A stretch of DNA of 64,000 nucleotides from NCBI GenBank assembly GCA_041650805.1, contig JBAZKM010000006.1, forward strand, positions 1 through 64,000, in the 5' to 3' direction. The position numbers were made by a program, and so were the translations under genes. Numbering within the stretch: the stretch's first letter is position 1; every line of letters begins with the position of its first letter. Positions 1 to 9,059 of the stretch are shown here, piece after piece. The notes beneath the pieces are model-generated. The model worked only from the letters and a program-made list of their open reading frames with translations. It was not told the origin of the DNA and ran no database searches. This DNA comes from Candidatus Omnitrophota bacterium (GTDB taxonomy: Bacteria; Omnitrophota; Gorgyraeia; 2-01-FULL-45-10).

Positions 1-3000
1 AAGAAGCGCTCCGTAAAGCCGAAGAGGCCCGTAAGGCCAAGATCGCCGAAGAGAAACGCCTCGCCGATGAAGCCAGGAAAGCCAAAGAGGCAGAGAAACT
101 GCAGGCCGAAGAATCTCGCAAAGCCAAGATCGCCGAAGAGAAACGTATAGCCGATGAAGCCAGAATAGCCAAGGAAGAAGCGCTCCGTAAAGCCGAAGAG
201 GCCCGTAAGGCCAAGATCGCCGAAGAGAAACGCCTCGCCGATGAAGCCAGGAAAGCCAAAGAGGCAGAGAAACTGCAGGCCGAAGAATCTCGCAAAGCCA
301 AACTCGCCGAAGAGAAACGCCTCGCAGATGAAGCCAGAATAGCCAAGGAAGAAGCGCTCCGTAAAGCCGAAGAGGCCCGTAAGGCAAAGCTCGTCGAAGA
401 GAAACGCCTCGCCGATGAGGCAAAGAGAGCCAGGGAAGCCGAGAAGTTACAGGCAGAAGAAGCCCGCAAGGCCAAGCTCTCCGAAGAGAAACGCCTGAAG
501 GATGAAGCCCTCCGCGCCAAGGAAGAGGCCAGGACTAGAGACGAGGAAGCCCGCAAGGCGAAGATCGCCGAAGAGAAACGCCTCGCCGATGAAGCCAGGA
601 AAGCCAAAGAGGCAGAGAAACTGCAGGCCGAAGAATCTCGCAAAGCCAAACTCGCCGAAGAGAAACGCCTCGCCGATGAAGCCAGAATAGCCAAGGAAGA
701 ATCACTCCGTAAAGCCGAAGAAGCTCGTAAGGCCAAGTTTGCCGAAGAGAAGCGTATAGCCGACGAGGCAAAGAGAGCCAGGGAAGCCGAGAGATCAAAG
801 GTTGCCGAAGAGAAAAAGGCCAAGATCGCCGAAGAGAAACGCCTCGCCGATGAGGCCAGGAAAGCCAAAGAGGCAGAGAAACTGCAGGCCGAAGAATCTC
901 GCAAGGCAAAGCTCGCCGAAGAGAAACGTATAGCCGATGAAGCAAAGAGAGCCAGGGAAGCCGAGAGATCAAAGGTTGCCGAAGAGAAAAAGGCCAAGAT
1001 CGCTGAAGAGAAACGCCTGAAAGACGAGGCCCTCCGCGCCAAGGAAGCCGAGAGGCTACAAGCCGAAGAGGCCCGCAAAGCCAAGATCGCCGAAGAGAAG
1101 CGTATAGCCGATGAAGCCAGAATAGCCAAGGAAGAATCACTCCGTAAAGCCGAAGAAGCTCGTAAGGCCAAGTTTGCCGAAGAGAAGCGTATAGCCGACG
1201 AGGCAAAGAGAGCCAGGGAAGCCGAGAAGTTACAGGCCGAAGAATCTCGCAAAGCCAAGATCGCCGAAGAGAAGCGCCTGAAAGATGAGGCCCTCCGCGC
1301 CAAGGAAGAGGCCAGGGCTAGAGACGAGGAAGCCCGCAAGGCGAAGATCGCCGAAGAGAAACGCCTCGCCGATGAAGCCAGAATAGCCAAGGAAGAATCA
1401 CTCCGTAAAGCCGAAGAAGCTCGTAAGGCCAAGCTTGCCGAAGAGAAGCGTGTAGCCGACGAGGCAAAGAGAGCCAGGGAAGCCGAGAGATCAAAGGTTG
1501 CCGAAGAGAAAAAGGCCAAGATCGCCGAAGAGAAACGCCTGAAAGATGAGGCCCTCCGCGCCAAGGAAGAGGCCAGGGCTAGAGACGAGGAAGCCCGCAA
1601 GGCGAAGCTCGCCGAAGAGAAACGCCTGAAGGATGAAGCCCTCCGCGCCAGGGAAGCCGCGAAGCTGCAAGCCGAGGAGGCTCGTAAGGCAAAACTCGCC
1701 GAAGAGAAGCGTCTCGCCGATGAAGCCAGGAAAGCCAAGGAAGAGCCGTTCCGTAAAGCCGAAGAAGCTCGTAAGGCCAAACTCGCCGAAGAGAAACGTC
1801 TAAGAGAAGAACCGCGCCGTAAAGCCGAAGAAGCCCGTAAGGCGAAGCTCGCCGAAGAGAGGCGCCTCGAGGATGAGGTTAGAAAAGCTGAGAGAGAGAG
1901 AAAAGCAAAGCTTGCCGAAGAGAGACACCCAAAGGACGCGGCCCAAATAGCTAAGGAAGTCGAGAAGCTGCAGGCAGAAGAGGCTCGCAAAGCAAAGATC
2001 GCCGAAGAGAAACGCCTGAAGGAAGAGGCCAGGGCTAGAGACGAGGAAGCCCGCAAAGCCAAGATCGCCGAAGAGAAACGCCTCGCCGATGAAGCCAGGA
2101 AAGCCAAAGAGGCAGAGAAACTGCAGGCCGAAGAATCTCGCAAGGCAAAACTCGCCGAAGAGAAGCGTATAGCCGATGAAGCAAAGAAAGCCAGGGAAGC
2201 CGAGAGATCAAAGGTTGCCGAAGAGAAAAAGGCCAAACTCGCCGAAGAGAAACGCCTGAAGGATGAAGCCCTCCGCGCCAAGGAAGAGGCCAGGGCTAGA
2301 GACGAGGAAGCCCGTAAGGCCAAGATAGCCGAAGAGAAGCGTATAGCCGACGAAGCAAAAAGAGCCAGGGAAGCCGCGAAGCTGCAAGCCGAGGAGGCTC
2401 GCAAGGCAAAGATCGCCGAAGAGAATCGTCTCGCCGATGAAGCCAGGAAAGCCAAAGAGGCAGAGAAACTGCAGGCCGAAGAATCTCGCAAGGCCAAACT
2501 CGCCGAAGAGAAGCGTATAGCCGATGAAGCAAAGAAAGCCAGGGAAGCCGAGAGATCAAAGGTTGCCGAAGAGAAAAAGGCCAAACTCGCCGAAGAGAAA
2601 CGCCTGAAGGATGAAGCCCTCCGCGCCAAGGAAGAGGCCAGGACTAGAGACGAGGAAGCCCGTAAGGCCAAGATAGCCGAAGAGAAGCGTATAGCCGACG
2701 AAGCAAAAAGAGCCAGGGAAGCCGCGAAGCTGCAGGCCGAAGAGGCTCGTAAGGCAAAACTCGCTGAAGAGAAGCGCATCGCAGATGAAGCCAGAATAGC
2801 CAAGGAAGAAGCACTTCGTAAAGCCGAAGAAGCCCGTAAGGCGAAGCTTACCGAAGAGAAACGCCTGAAAGATGAGGCCCTCCGCGCCAAGGAAGCCGCG
2901 AAGCTGCAGGCAGAAGAAGCCCGTAAGGCGAAGCTTGCCGAAGATAAGCGTATAGCCGACGAAGCAAAGAGAGCCAGGGAAGCCGAGAAGTTACAGGCAG

Positions 3001-4025
3001 AAGAATCTCGCAAAGCCAAGATCGCCGAAGAGAAACGCCTGAAAGACGAGACCCTCCGCGCCAAGGAAGAGGCCAGGGCTAGAGCCGAAGAGGCCCGCAA
3101 GGCGAAGCTTGCCGAAGAGAAACGTCTCGCCGATGAAGCCAGGAAAGCCAAAGAGGCAGAGAAACTGCAGGCCGAAGAATCTCGCAAGGCAAAACTCGCC
3201 GAAGAGAAGCGTATAGCCGATGAAGCAAAGAAAGCCAGGGAAGCCGAGAGATCAAAGGTTGCCGAAGAGAAAAAGGCCAAACTCGCCGAAGAGAAACGCC
3301 TGAAGGATGAAGCCCTCCGCGCCAAGGAAGCCGAGAAGTTACAGGCAGAAGAGGCCCGCAAGGCGAAGCTTGCCGAAGAGAAACGTCTTGCCGACGAGGC
3401 AAAGAGAGCCAAGGAAGCCGAGAGGCTAAGAGCAGAGGAAGCCCGTAAGGCCAAACTCGCCGAAGAGAAGCGTATGGCAGAAGAGGCGCAAAGAATTGAA
3501 GATGAGACGGCGAGCAAGGCGGCTCTTCTCAAGGCCAAGGTAGATACTCTTTTGAAAGGTAAAGATTGGGAGGCACGGAAGGCCGCTGCCGATGCCTTTG
3601 GGGAAGCGCGTGACATATCCGCCCTTCCGGCCCTTATCAAGGCATTGCAGGATACCGATTGGGGTGTGAGACAATCGGCCGCCCGCGCCCTCGGTATGAT
3701 AAAGGACCGTTCCGCCGTTCCTGTTCTGGTCAAGGCGTTGAAAGACGATGAGTGGGATGTCCGTGAAACGGCCGCCCGCGCATTAGGAGAGATAGGAGAC
3801 CCTTCAGCCATCCCGGCGTTGACCGGGGCGTCAAAAGATGACGATGCCGATGTCCGCGAAGCAGCTACCCAGGCATTAAATGCCATACAGAACCCTTCCG
3901 GCACTTCAGCGGGTAATGATACCCGGAAAATGACAGGACAAGAACCGCCAGAAGTACCGATCCCGGAGAGCGAGAATAAGGAAATTAAAGAACCGGAAGA
4001 GGGCGGTAATGAAAGTCTCGAATAA
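1..4025 (+). CDS. Giant Ala/Lys/Glu coiled-coil protein with C-terminal HEAT repeats, 5' end outside window
   Basis: An open frame (codons start at base 3) runs from the window edge to TAA at 4023-4025, at least 1340 codons. The first ~1150 codons are low-complexity helical repeats built from words such as RKAKIAEEKR, LADEARKAKEAEKLQAEE and RAREAERSKVAEEKK, as in TolA-like stalks. They contain no Met, Pro, Trp or Gly-rich breaks. One block recurs almost identically near 58, 235, 578, 838, 2078, 2428 and 3123. From about 3540 to 3900 the protein changes to three or more ~31-residue HEAT/PBS-lyase-type repeats (ALPALIKALQDTDWGVRQSA, AVPVLVKALKDDEWDVRETA, AIPALTGASKDDDADVREAA), followed by a polar Glu-rich tail. 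Its last 17 bases overlap the next gene, so the two are translationally coupled. I infer a periplasmic or envelope-spanning scaffold for the polysaccharide export locus. The N-terminus and any signal or membrane anchor cannot be seen. An internal ATG at 3474 is the only visible start but lies inside the repeat and is unlikely to be used. Confidence 0.85.
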   Translation, partial: EALRKAEEARKAKIAEEKRLADEARKAKEAEKLQAEESRKAKIAEEKRIADEARIAKEEALRKAEEARKAKIAEEKRLADEARKAKEAEKLQAEESRKAKLAEEKRLADEARIAKEEALRKAEEARKAKLVEEKRLADEAKRAREAEKLQAEEARKAKLSEEKRLKDEALRAKEEARTRDEEARKAKIAEEKRLADEARKAKEAEKLQAEESRKAKLAEEKRLADEARIAKEESLRKAEEARKAKFAEEKRIADEAKRAREAERSKVAEEKKAKIAEEKRLADEARKAKEAEKLQAEESRKAKLAEEKRIADEAKRAREAERSKVAEEKKAKIAEEKRLKDEALRAKEAERLQAEEARKAKIAEEKRIADEARIAKEESLRKAEEARKAKFAEEKRIADEAKRAREAEKLQAEESRKAKIAEEKRLKDEALRAKEEARARDEEARKAKIAEEKRLADEARIAKEESLRKAEEARKAKLAEEKRVADEAKRAREAERSKVAEEKKAKIAEEKRLKDEALRAKEEARARDEEARKAKLAEEKRLKDEALRAREAAKLQAEEARKAKLAEEKRLADEARKAKEEPFRKAEEARKAKLAEEKRLREEPRRKAEEARKAKLAEERRLEDEVRKAERERKAKLAEERHPKDAAQIAKEVEKLQAEEARKAKIAEEKRLKEEARARDEEARKAKIAEEKRLADEARKAKEAEKLQAEESRKAKLAEEKRIADEAKKAREAERSKVAEEKKAKLAEEKRLKDEALRAKEEARARDEEARKAKIAEEKRIADEAKRAREAAKLQAEEARKAKIAEENRLADEARKAKEAEKLQAEESRKAKLAEEKRIADEAKKAREAERSKVAEEKKAKLAEEKRLKDEALRAKEEARTRDEEARKAKIAEEKRIADEAKRAREAAKLQAEEARKAKLAEEKRIADEARIAKEEALRKAEEARKAKLTEEKRLKDEALRAKEAAKLQAEEARKAKLAEDKRIADEAKRAREAEKLQAEESRKAKIAEEKRLKDETLRAKEEARARAEEARKAKLAEEKRLADEARKAKEAEKLQAEESRKAKLAEEKRIADEAKKAREAERSKVAEEKKAKLAEEKRLKDEALRAKEAEKLQAEEARKAKLAEEKRLADEAKRAKEAERLRAEEARKAKLAEEKRMAEEAQRIEDETASKAALLKAKVDTLLKGKDWEARKAAADAFGEARDISALPALIKALQDTDWGVRQSAARALGMIKDRSAVPVLVKALKDDEWDVRETAARALGEIGDPSAIPALTGASKDDDADVREAATQALNAIQNPSGTSAGNDTRKMTGQEPPEVPIPESENKEIKEPEEGGNESLE

Positions 4026-6303
4026 CATAGCGGCCGTTTTTTTTGTTATATCGCTGACTTTTTTATCTCCATCTCTTATTTCGATTTTACAGGCGGAGGA
4101 GAGGGGAGAGATGACAGAGGGCAGCCAGACCGCCGAGGATTATTACCGGTTGTGGAGCGAGTGCTTCGACCGCGGAGATTATGAAAATTCAATACCTTTC
4201 ATGAAGAAGGCGATCCGGCTCGACCCTGCTTACGAGGATAAGATACGGGCCCGTATAGACCGCTCCGTCGAGGACGAGCTTGTACACATATCTTTCGCCG
4301 GAGGAAATGCCACTGCCGAAGATCATTACCGTATATGGTGCGAATATTTTGACCGCGGCGATTATGAGAACTCCGTGCCGTTCATGAAGAAGGCGATAGA
4401 GCTCGACCCCGCTTACGAGGATAAGATACGCGCCTACATAGACCGCTCCGTCGAAAACGAGCTTGTGCACATATCCGTCGCCGAAGGCAAAGCCACCGCC
4501 GATGATTATTTCATGCTGTGGCGCGAATATTTTGACCGCGGCGATTATGAGAGCTCCATGCCGTTCATGAAGAAGGCGGTCCAACTTGACCCGGCTTACG
4601 AGGATAAGATACGCGCCTACATAGACCGCTCCGTCGAGGACGAGCTGATCCGTATCTCGGCCTCCGAAGGCAAATCCACCGCCGAGGATTATTTCAATAT
4701 GTGGCGCGAGTGCTTTGACCGAGGCGATTATGAAAACTCAATACCTTTCATGAAGAAGGCAACCCAGCTCGACCCGGCCTACGGGGATAAGATACGCGCT
4801 TACATCGACCGTTCCGTGGAGAGCGAGATCATCCGGGTGTCCGTCGCCGAAGGCAAAGCCACCGCCGATGATTATTTCATGCTGTGGCGCGAATATTTTG
4901 ACCGAGGCGATTATGAGAGCTCCATGCCGTTCATGAAGAAGGCGGTAGAACTGGACCCGTCATATACCGAGAAATTCCGCTCTTACCTGGAGAGCGTAGA
5001 GGCGGAGACGCTGATACAGATAGAGGAAGAGAGGGAGAGGGTACGGGAGGAAGTCCTTGAAAGAGAGAGGGCGCGGGAATTGATAACGATGCAGCGCGGC
5101 ACAGGAGATGTGGACCTGGGCAAGATGCGTCCGTTAAAATTCGGCCCTCTCACATTGAGGCCTTCGATCAGCTATCAGTTCAAGTGGGACGATAATATCT
5201 TCCTTACCCCTGATGACAGAAGGGCCGATTATGTCTCAACGGTAACCCCGAGTTTCGGCGGAAATCTTGACCTGCCCTTCGCCCTGCCGTTCATCGTATC
5301 GGCAGGCGGTGTGACTTTGGAATCGGAGTCCCGCGTGCCGGAGCATACATTGTTCAACCTGGAGTATAAACCCATAATAAAGACGTTCCTTGAACACCCG
5401 AAAGAGAGCAACGTCGGCCATTCCTTCATAACGACGAGCGTCATCCCGAGTAATCTCTTCGGCGGCAGGGGGAAGCTGGTCTTCGGGTTCAAGGACATAC
5501 TGCTCTTCACTACCGATCCGGCGACGAACGAAGACGTAAAGTTCACCCCGCGGTATAATAATGAAATGGAGTTCAAGGCCAAATATACGCCGGCTGAAAA
5601 GATATCCATGGCGTTCGCATATCTGAACATACTGGAGTGGTATAAACCGGAATCCAGACAGGAGTTCAGTTATAGCCAGCATGTCCTTACGCCCACGCTC
5701 TATTATAATATGACCTCCAAGAGCACGCTCTTTATGGATGCCGATTTCGGGAAGGTGGCATACTATACCGGAAACCGCAATTCCACATTTCTTCAGATAA
5801 GCGGCGGCATAACCGGTAAGATAACCCCCAAGACGGACGTATATCTTAAAGCCGGATACCAGTTCAGGGCATATGAGAACAAGAATATTTACGGCGATTA
5901 TAATTCTCTCACGATGACAGGATCCATGTCCTCCATGCTCAGGAAAGATGTTGTTATGAAACTGATGCTTGGCAAGTCGATAGTCGAGTCCACATACCAG
6001 GATAACGCCTACTTTGACCTGAAGTACGCGGAACTCGAGCTGGTGAAGCATATAAGCGGGAAGACGTCTTTATTGATAGGCGGCAGCTTAGGGAAGAACG
6101 ATTACCCGAGGAACAGCGAGGAAGACGAAGGGGTGAGGACAAGGAGGGATTACGTCTGGGGTCTTAAGGGAGGGTTGTCGTATAGGATCACGCGGTGGCT
6201 CGACTCCAGCTTAGCGTACGAATACAAGGGCAGGGATTCGAATTTCAAGCGGTATTACTACCGCGACAACAGGCTACTCGTGAATTTGAGGGCATCTTAC
6301 TAA
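4009..6303 (+). CDS. Outer-membrane beta-barrel protein with five N-terminal 61-residue TPR-like repeats
   Basis: This 764-residue protein starts with a hydrophobic signal-like segment (residues 8-28). It continues with five tandem 61-residue units (about 41-340), each carrying a W-EYFDRGDYE-S-PFMKKA-LDPAY pattern, which reads as a helical TPR-like repeat. A short charged helix (about 335-365) leads into a C-terminal region (370-764) of alternating strands starting at LRPSISYQFKWDDNIFL. The chain ends in LRASY, an aromatic C-terminal residue typical of outer-membrane barrels. It starts inside the preceding gene (17-base overlap) and stops directly before the Wza-like gene. From context it is probably the outer-membrane pore or assembly partner for an exported polysaccharide. 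Repeat units are close to identical at DNA level, so the copy number may vary between strains. No enzyme motif is seen. Confidence 0.8.
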   Translation: MKVSNNIAAVFFVISLTFLSPSLISILQAEERGEMTEGSQTAEDYYRLWSECFDRGDYENSIPFMKKAIRLDPAYEDKIRARIDRSVEDELVHISFAGGNATAEDHYRIWCEYFDRGDYENSVPFMKKAIELDPAYEDKIRAYIDRSVENELVHISVAEGKATADDYFMLWREYFDRGDYESSMPFMKKAVQLDPAYEDKIRAYIDRSVEDELIRISASEGKSTAEDYFNMWRECFDRGDYENSIPFMKKATQLDPAYGDKIRAYIDRSVESEIIRVSVAEGKATADDYFMLWREYFDRGDYESSMPFMKKAVELDPSYTEKFRSYLESVEAETLIQIEEERERVREEVLERERARELITMQRGTGDVDLGKMRPLKFGPLTLRPSISYQFKWDDNIFLTPDDRRADYVSTVTPSFGGNLDLPFALPFIVSAGGVTLESESRVPEHTLFNLEYKPIIKTFLEHPKESNVGHSFITTSVIPSNLFGGRGKLVFGFKDILLFTTDPATNEDVKFTPRYNNEMEFKAKYTPAEKISMAFAYLNILEWYKPESRQEFSYSQHVLTPTLYYNMTSKSTLFMDADFGKVAYYTGNRNSTFLQISGGITGKITPKTDVYLKAGYQFRAYENKNIYGDYNSLTMTGSMSSMLRKDVVMKLMLGKSIVESTYQDNAYFDLKYAELELVKHISGKTSLLIGGSLGKNDYPRNSEEDEGVRTRRDYVWGLKGGLSYRITRWLDSSLAYEYKGRDSNFKRYYYRDNRLLVNLRASY

Positions 6304-7254
6304 ATGAAAAGACCGTTCCCGGATCTTTATAGATACAGGATAAAAGGGACAACCCTGATATGCGCCGCGTCTCTTTGCATATTCGCACTTGCAGATGCTT
6401 CATATGCCGAAGAGGCGAAGGTGGAACCGGGCAATGTACCGGGGAGTGCCGCCGTTACGGCCAAAGATGTCAAACCACAGGACAGGGCCGCAAAAGATAC
6501 ATATGTCCTGTCGTTCGGCGACGAGATCGATATAAAGGTCAGCGGCGAAGACGACCTTTCAAACATGTATAGAGTCAATAATAACGGGGAGATAAGGTTC
6601 CCTATCCTGGGAAAGATAAAAGTGGAGGGCATGACGATATCCCAGATGGAGGAGCATATAAGCAAGCTGCTGGAGAGGGATTATTTTAAGATAAAAGTGA
6701 CCGTTGACGCACAGATCAAAAAATTTCACAAGAGGAGGGTCACTATCTCCGGCGAGGTCAAGAGCCCCGGGCCGTTCGATTTTGGGGACGATAAGAATAT
6801 GACGCTGGCGGAACTTCTTACGCTCGCAGGCGGCCCCACCGAAAAGGCGTGCCTGAACAGGACCACTATAATACGCTCCGAACCGGACGGCAAGACCAGG
6901 AAGCTGGAGGTGAATGCCGGGGATGTAATGGCCGCCAAGGCAAAGGACATAATCCTCAGCCCCGGTGACAGAGTCAACGTGCCCAGCGCGAACGTCATTG
7001 TGATCGGAGAGGTCACAAAACCCGGGACCTACGGTTTCGGGGATGTCAGTAAGCTTACGTTATTAGGGGCCATATCTACAGCGGGCGGGTTCACCAGGAT
7101 AGCCTCGTTGAATCCTGTGACGATCATACGCGTCGATGAATTCGGCAACAGGAAGCAGATAAAGGTGAACGTCAAAAATATATACTACGGCAAAGAGCGG
7201 GATGTCCCTCTTGAGCCGGATGACATAATAGTTGTCCAGGAGAGCTGGTTTTAG
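6304..7254 (+). CDS. Polysaccharide export protein, Wza-like (Poly_export + SLBB domains)
   Basis: This 316-residue secreted protein has a signal peptide (about 1-36, ending near SYA-EEAK) and no lipobox. Residues ~66-145 form a polysaccharide export domain (YVLSFGDEIDIKVSGEDDLS, then the GEIRFPILGKIKVEG strand pair). Two SLBB domains follow, at about 146-220 and 230-316, each opening with a GEV-PG-F/YGFGD pattern and a TLLGAISTAGG-type turn. In the family such proteins form the periplasmic/outer-membrane export channel working with a Wzc co-polymerase, which is the next gene. It lacks the long C-terminal helix of E. coli Wza, so the outer-membrane pore may be supplied by the barrel protein encoded just upstream. 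The start ATG abuts the upstream stop, with GAGGG about 9 bases before it. Confidence 0.88.
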   Translation: MKRPFPDLYRYRIKGTTLICAASLCIFALADASYAEEAKVEPGNVPGSAAVTAKDVKPQDRAAKDTYVLSFGDEIDIKVSGEDDLSNMYRVNNNGEIRFPILGKIKVEGMTISQMEEHISKLLERDYFKIKVTVDAQIKKFHKRRVTISGEVKSPGPFDFGDDKNMTLAELLTLAGGPTEKACLNRTTIIRSEPDGKTRKLEVNAGDVMAAKAKDIILSPGDRVNVPSANVIVIGEVTKPGTYGFGDVSKLTLLGAISTAGGFTRIASLNPVTIIRVDEFGNRKQIKVNVKNIYYGKERDVPLEPDDIIVVQESWF

Positions 7255-7265
7255 GGAGGCATTTT

Positions 7266-9047
7266 ATGGCTCAGCAGTCCGTCTCTTTTGAAGAGACGCC
7301 CCGGGAAGTCACGTTCAAGGATTATGCCGATATCGTCATTAAAAGGAAGAGTGTCGTCATATCTTTTTTTGTAATGGTCTCATTCATGGCGGCCCTGCAT
7401 AACATTACGCGCCCCAATATCTATTCCGCCACGTCCCAGATACTGATACAGGACCCGTCCAAGGCCTTTAAAACTGCGCCCGAGTTGCAGCAGTTCTCTC
7501 TGAGCACCGGCGGGCTCAGGTCCCAGATAGAGCTGATGAAGAGCGCTTCTGTGGCATCCGCGGTGATCGAGAAGTACGACCTCATGTCGAAATACCCGGG
7601 CATCCTGGGTACCGGCCTGAAAGGCGCCGCGAAGGCGGCGCGGGGTATGGTAAGCATAAATCAGATAGGCGAAAGCCGGGTTTTCGATGTGGTGGCGACC
7701 TCAACCAACCCGAACCTGTGCGCGGAACTGGCTAACGGCCTCGTTGACGAATATATAGAGAAGAATATAGTCACATCATTCCTGTCGTCTCCCGACATGT
7801 TGAAGAAGATGTTCCCCGACGGCGACGGTAAGACGAGGGCCGATGCCATATACGGGAAACTTAGGGGGATGTCAAAGGATGAAGTCCTCCAGTCGCTTCC
7901 ATATGTGGTAAAAAACCCGAAAATGGCGGAGCTCAAAGAAAAAAAATCGGACATCTCCAAGGACCTCGCCCTTTATTCCGCCAAATATACGGACAAACAT
8001 CCCAAGGTCATAAAAGCGAAGAGGGAGATCCAGGCGGTAAAGGAAGAGATGCAGGCCCTCTCAGGTAACATCGTAAGCGAAATGAAGGACTCGATGAGCG
8101 GGAGGTTCGACATCAGCAACGTAAAGGTGATCGAATATGCGGATGTCCCGGCCTCCCCGATAGGCCCTAAACGCCTGAAAGATTTTCTCCTTATATCCAT
8201 TATGGCTTTCTTCGGCGCCTGCGGCGTCGCGATCTTTATCGATTATCTCGACAATACCGTAAAGACACAGGAGGACGTGGAAAAATATGTAAGATTGCCG
8301 TACCTTGGGTATATACCGCTTGTGAAAGATGCCCCGGTCAAAGGTAAACCCGTCAGCATAAGCGATTATGTCGTAGTGAATCCGAAAGACCGCCGTTCAA
8401 ATCTGCTGGAATCGCTGAGGAATGTGCGGACAAGCATCACCTTCTCCGCCCCTCCGGACGCGCTTAAGTCGATACTTATCGCGAGCGCCCTCCCGAAAGA
8501 AGGCAAGTCCACAATAGCGCTTAACCTCGCCATCGTCGTCGCAGGAGACGGGTCCAGGACGCTGCTGGTGGACGGCGATATGCGGCGTCCGAGCCTGCAC
8601 AAGATGGTGGGGTCGCATACGGCGAAGGGGTTGAGCAACTACCTGACATCGAAAATGGCCATTGAAGAAGCGGTGGTGGAGACAAGATTTGAAAATCTCT
8701 ATTTTATGCCGTGCGGGCCGATACCACCGAACCCGTCGGAGCTATTCGGTTCCTACCGGATGAAGGAGCTTCTGGACGAGGCGGGGAAGAAATACGACAA
8801 GATCATATTCGACGGGGCCCCGATCTTCGGGATATCGGATTCCGTGGTGCTGGCCAAGGCCCTCGACGGAGTCATACAGATCACCAGGTTCGGCAAGGTC
8901 ACCTGGGATATGGCAAATAAGTGCAAACAGAGGCTGCAGAACCTCGGGGTGAAGATGATAGGGGTGATCATAAACGGCGTCGACACCAGAAAAGAATCGT
9001 ACTATTACAAGTATTACGATTACAGGTATCATAAATACTACGAGTAG
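7266..9047 (+). CDS. Wzc-like polysaccharide co-polymerase with bacterial tyrosine kinase domain
   Basis: This 593-residue protein has an N-terminal Wzz-type chain-length domain with a first membrane helix (about 31-47), a periplasmic part with coiled-coil stretches, and a second helix (about 303-325). The C-terminal cytoplasmic BY-kinase has Walker A at 406-416 (ASALPKEGKST), Walker A' at 433-440 (VDGDMRRP, Asp436/Asp438) and Walker B at 513-518 (IIFDGA). The last 15 residues hold nine tyrosines, the autophosphorylation cluster expected of this family. It would couple chain length and export to phosphorylation. A strong AGGGAGG site lies 7 bases upstream of the ATG. It sits between the export protein and the O-antigen ligase, the usual company for Wzc. 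The periplasmic part is shorter than in E. coli Wzc. Confidence 0.92.
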   Translation: MAQQSVSFEETPREVTFKDYADIVIKRKSVVISFFVMVSFMAALHNITRPNIYSATSQILIQDPSKAFKTAPELQQFSLSTGGLRSQIELMKSASVASAVIEKYDLMSKYPGILGTGLKGAAKAARGMVSINQIGESRVFDVVATSTNPNLCAELANGLVDEYIEKNIVTSFLSSPDMLKKMFPDGDGKTRADAIYGKLRGMSKDEVLQSLPYVVKNPKMAELKEKKSDISKDLALYSAKYTDKHPKVIKAKREIQAVKEEMQALSGNIVSEMKDSMSGRFDISNVKVIEYADVPASPIGPKRLKDFLLISIMAFFGACGVAIFIDYLDNTVKTQEDVEKYVRLPYLGYIPLVKDAPVKGKPVSISDYVVVNPKDRRSNLLESLRNVRTSITFSAPPDALKSILIASALPKEGKSTIALNLAIVVAGDGSRTLLVDGDMRRPSLHKMVGSHTAKGLSNYLTSKMAIEEAVVETRFENLYFMPCGPIPPNPSELFGSYRMKELLDEAGKKYDKIIFDGAPIFGISDSVVLAKALDGVIQITRFGKVTWDMANKCKQRLQNLGVKMIGVIINGVDTRKESYYYKYYDYRYHKYYE

Positions 9048-9059
9048 CACATCCATGAG

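Noticed and set aside
535..3402. Minus-strand open frames rich in Leu, Arg and Trp across the repeat region (such as 535-1206, 2296-2559, 3079-3402)
   Set aside because: They are antisense readings of the coiled-coil repeat, which lacks stop codons in several frames. They have no ribosome sites or family resemblance.
1..3470. Repetitive DNA as a possible CRISPR array
   Set aside because: Repeats are irregular, codon-phased and encode one continuous coiled coil. No constant repeat/spacer alternation and no cas genes.
5236..6051. 271-codon minus-strand open frame
   Set aside because: It lies opposite the barrel domain, which has clear coding features. The antisense product has no recognisable domain or start context.
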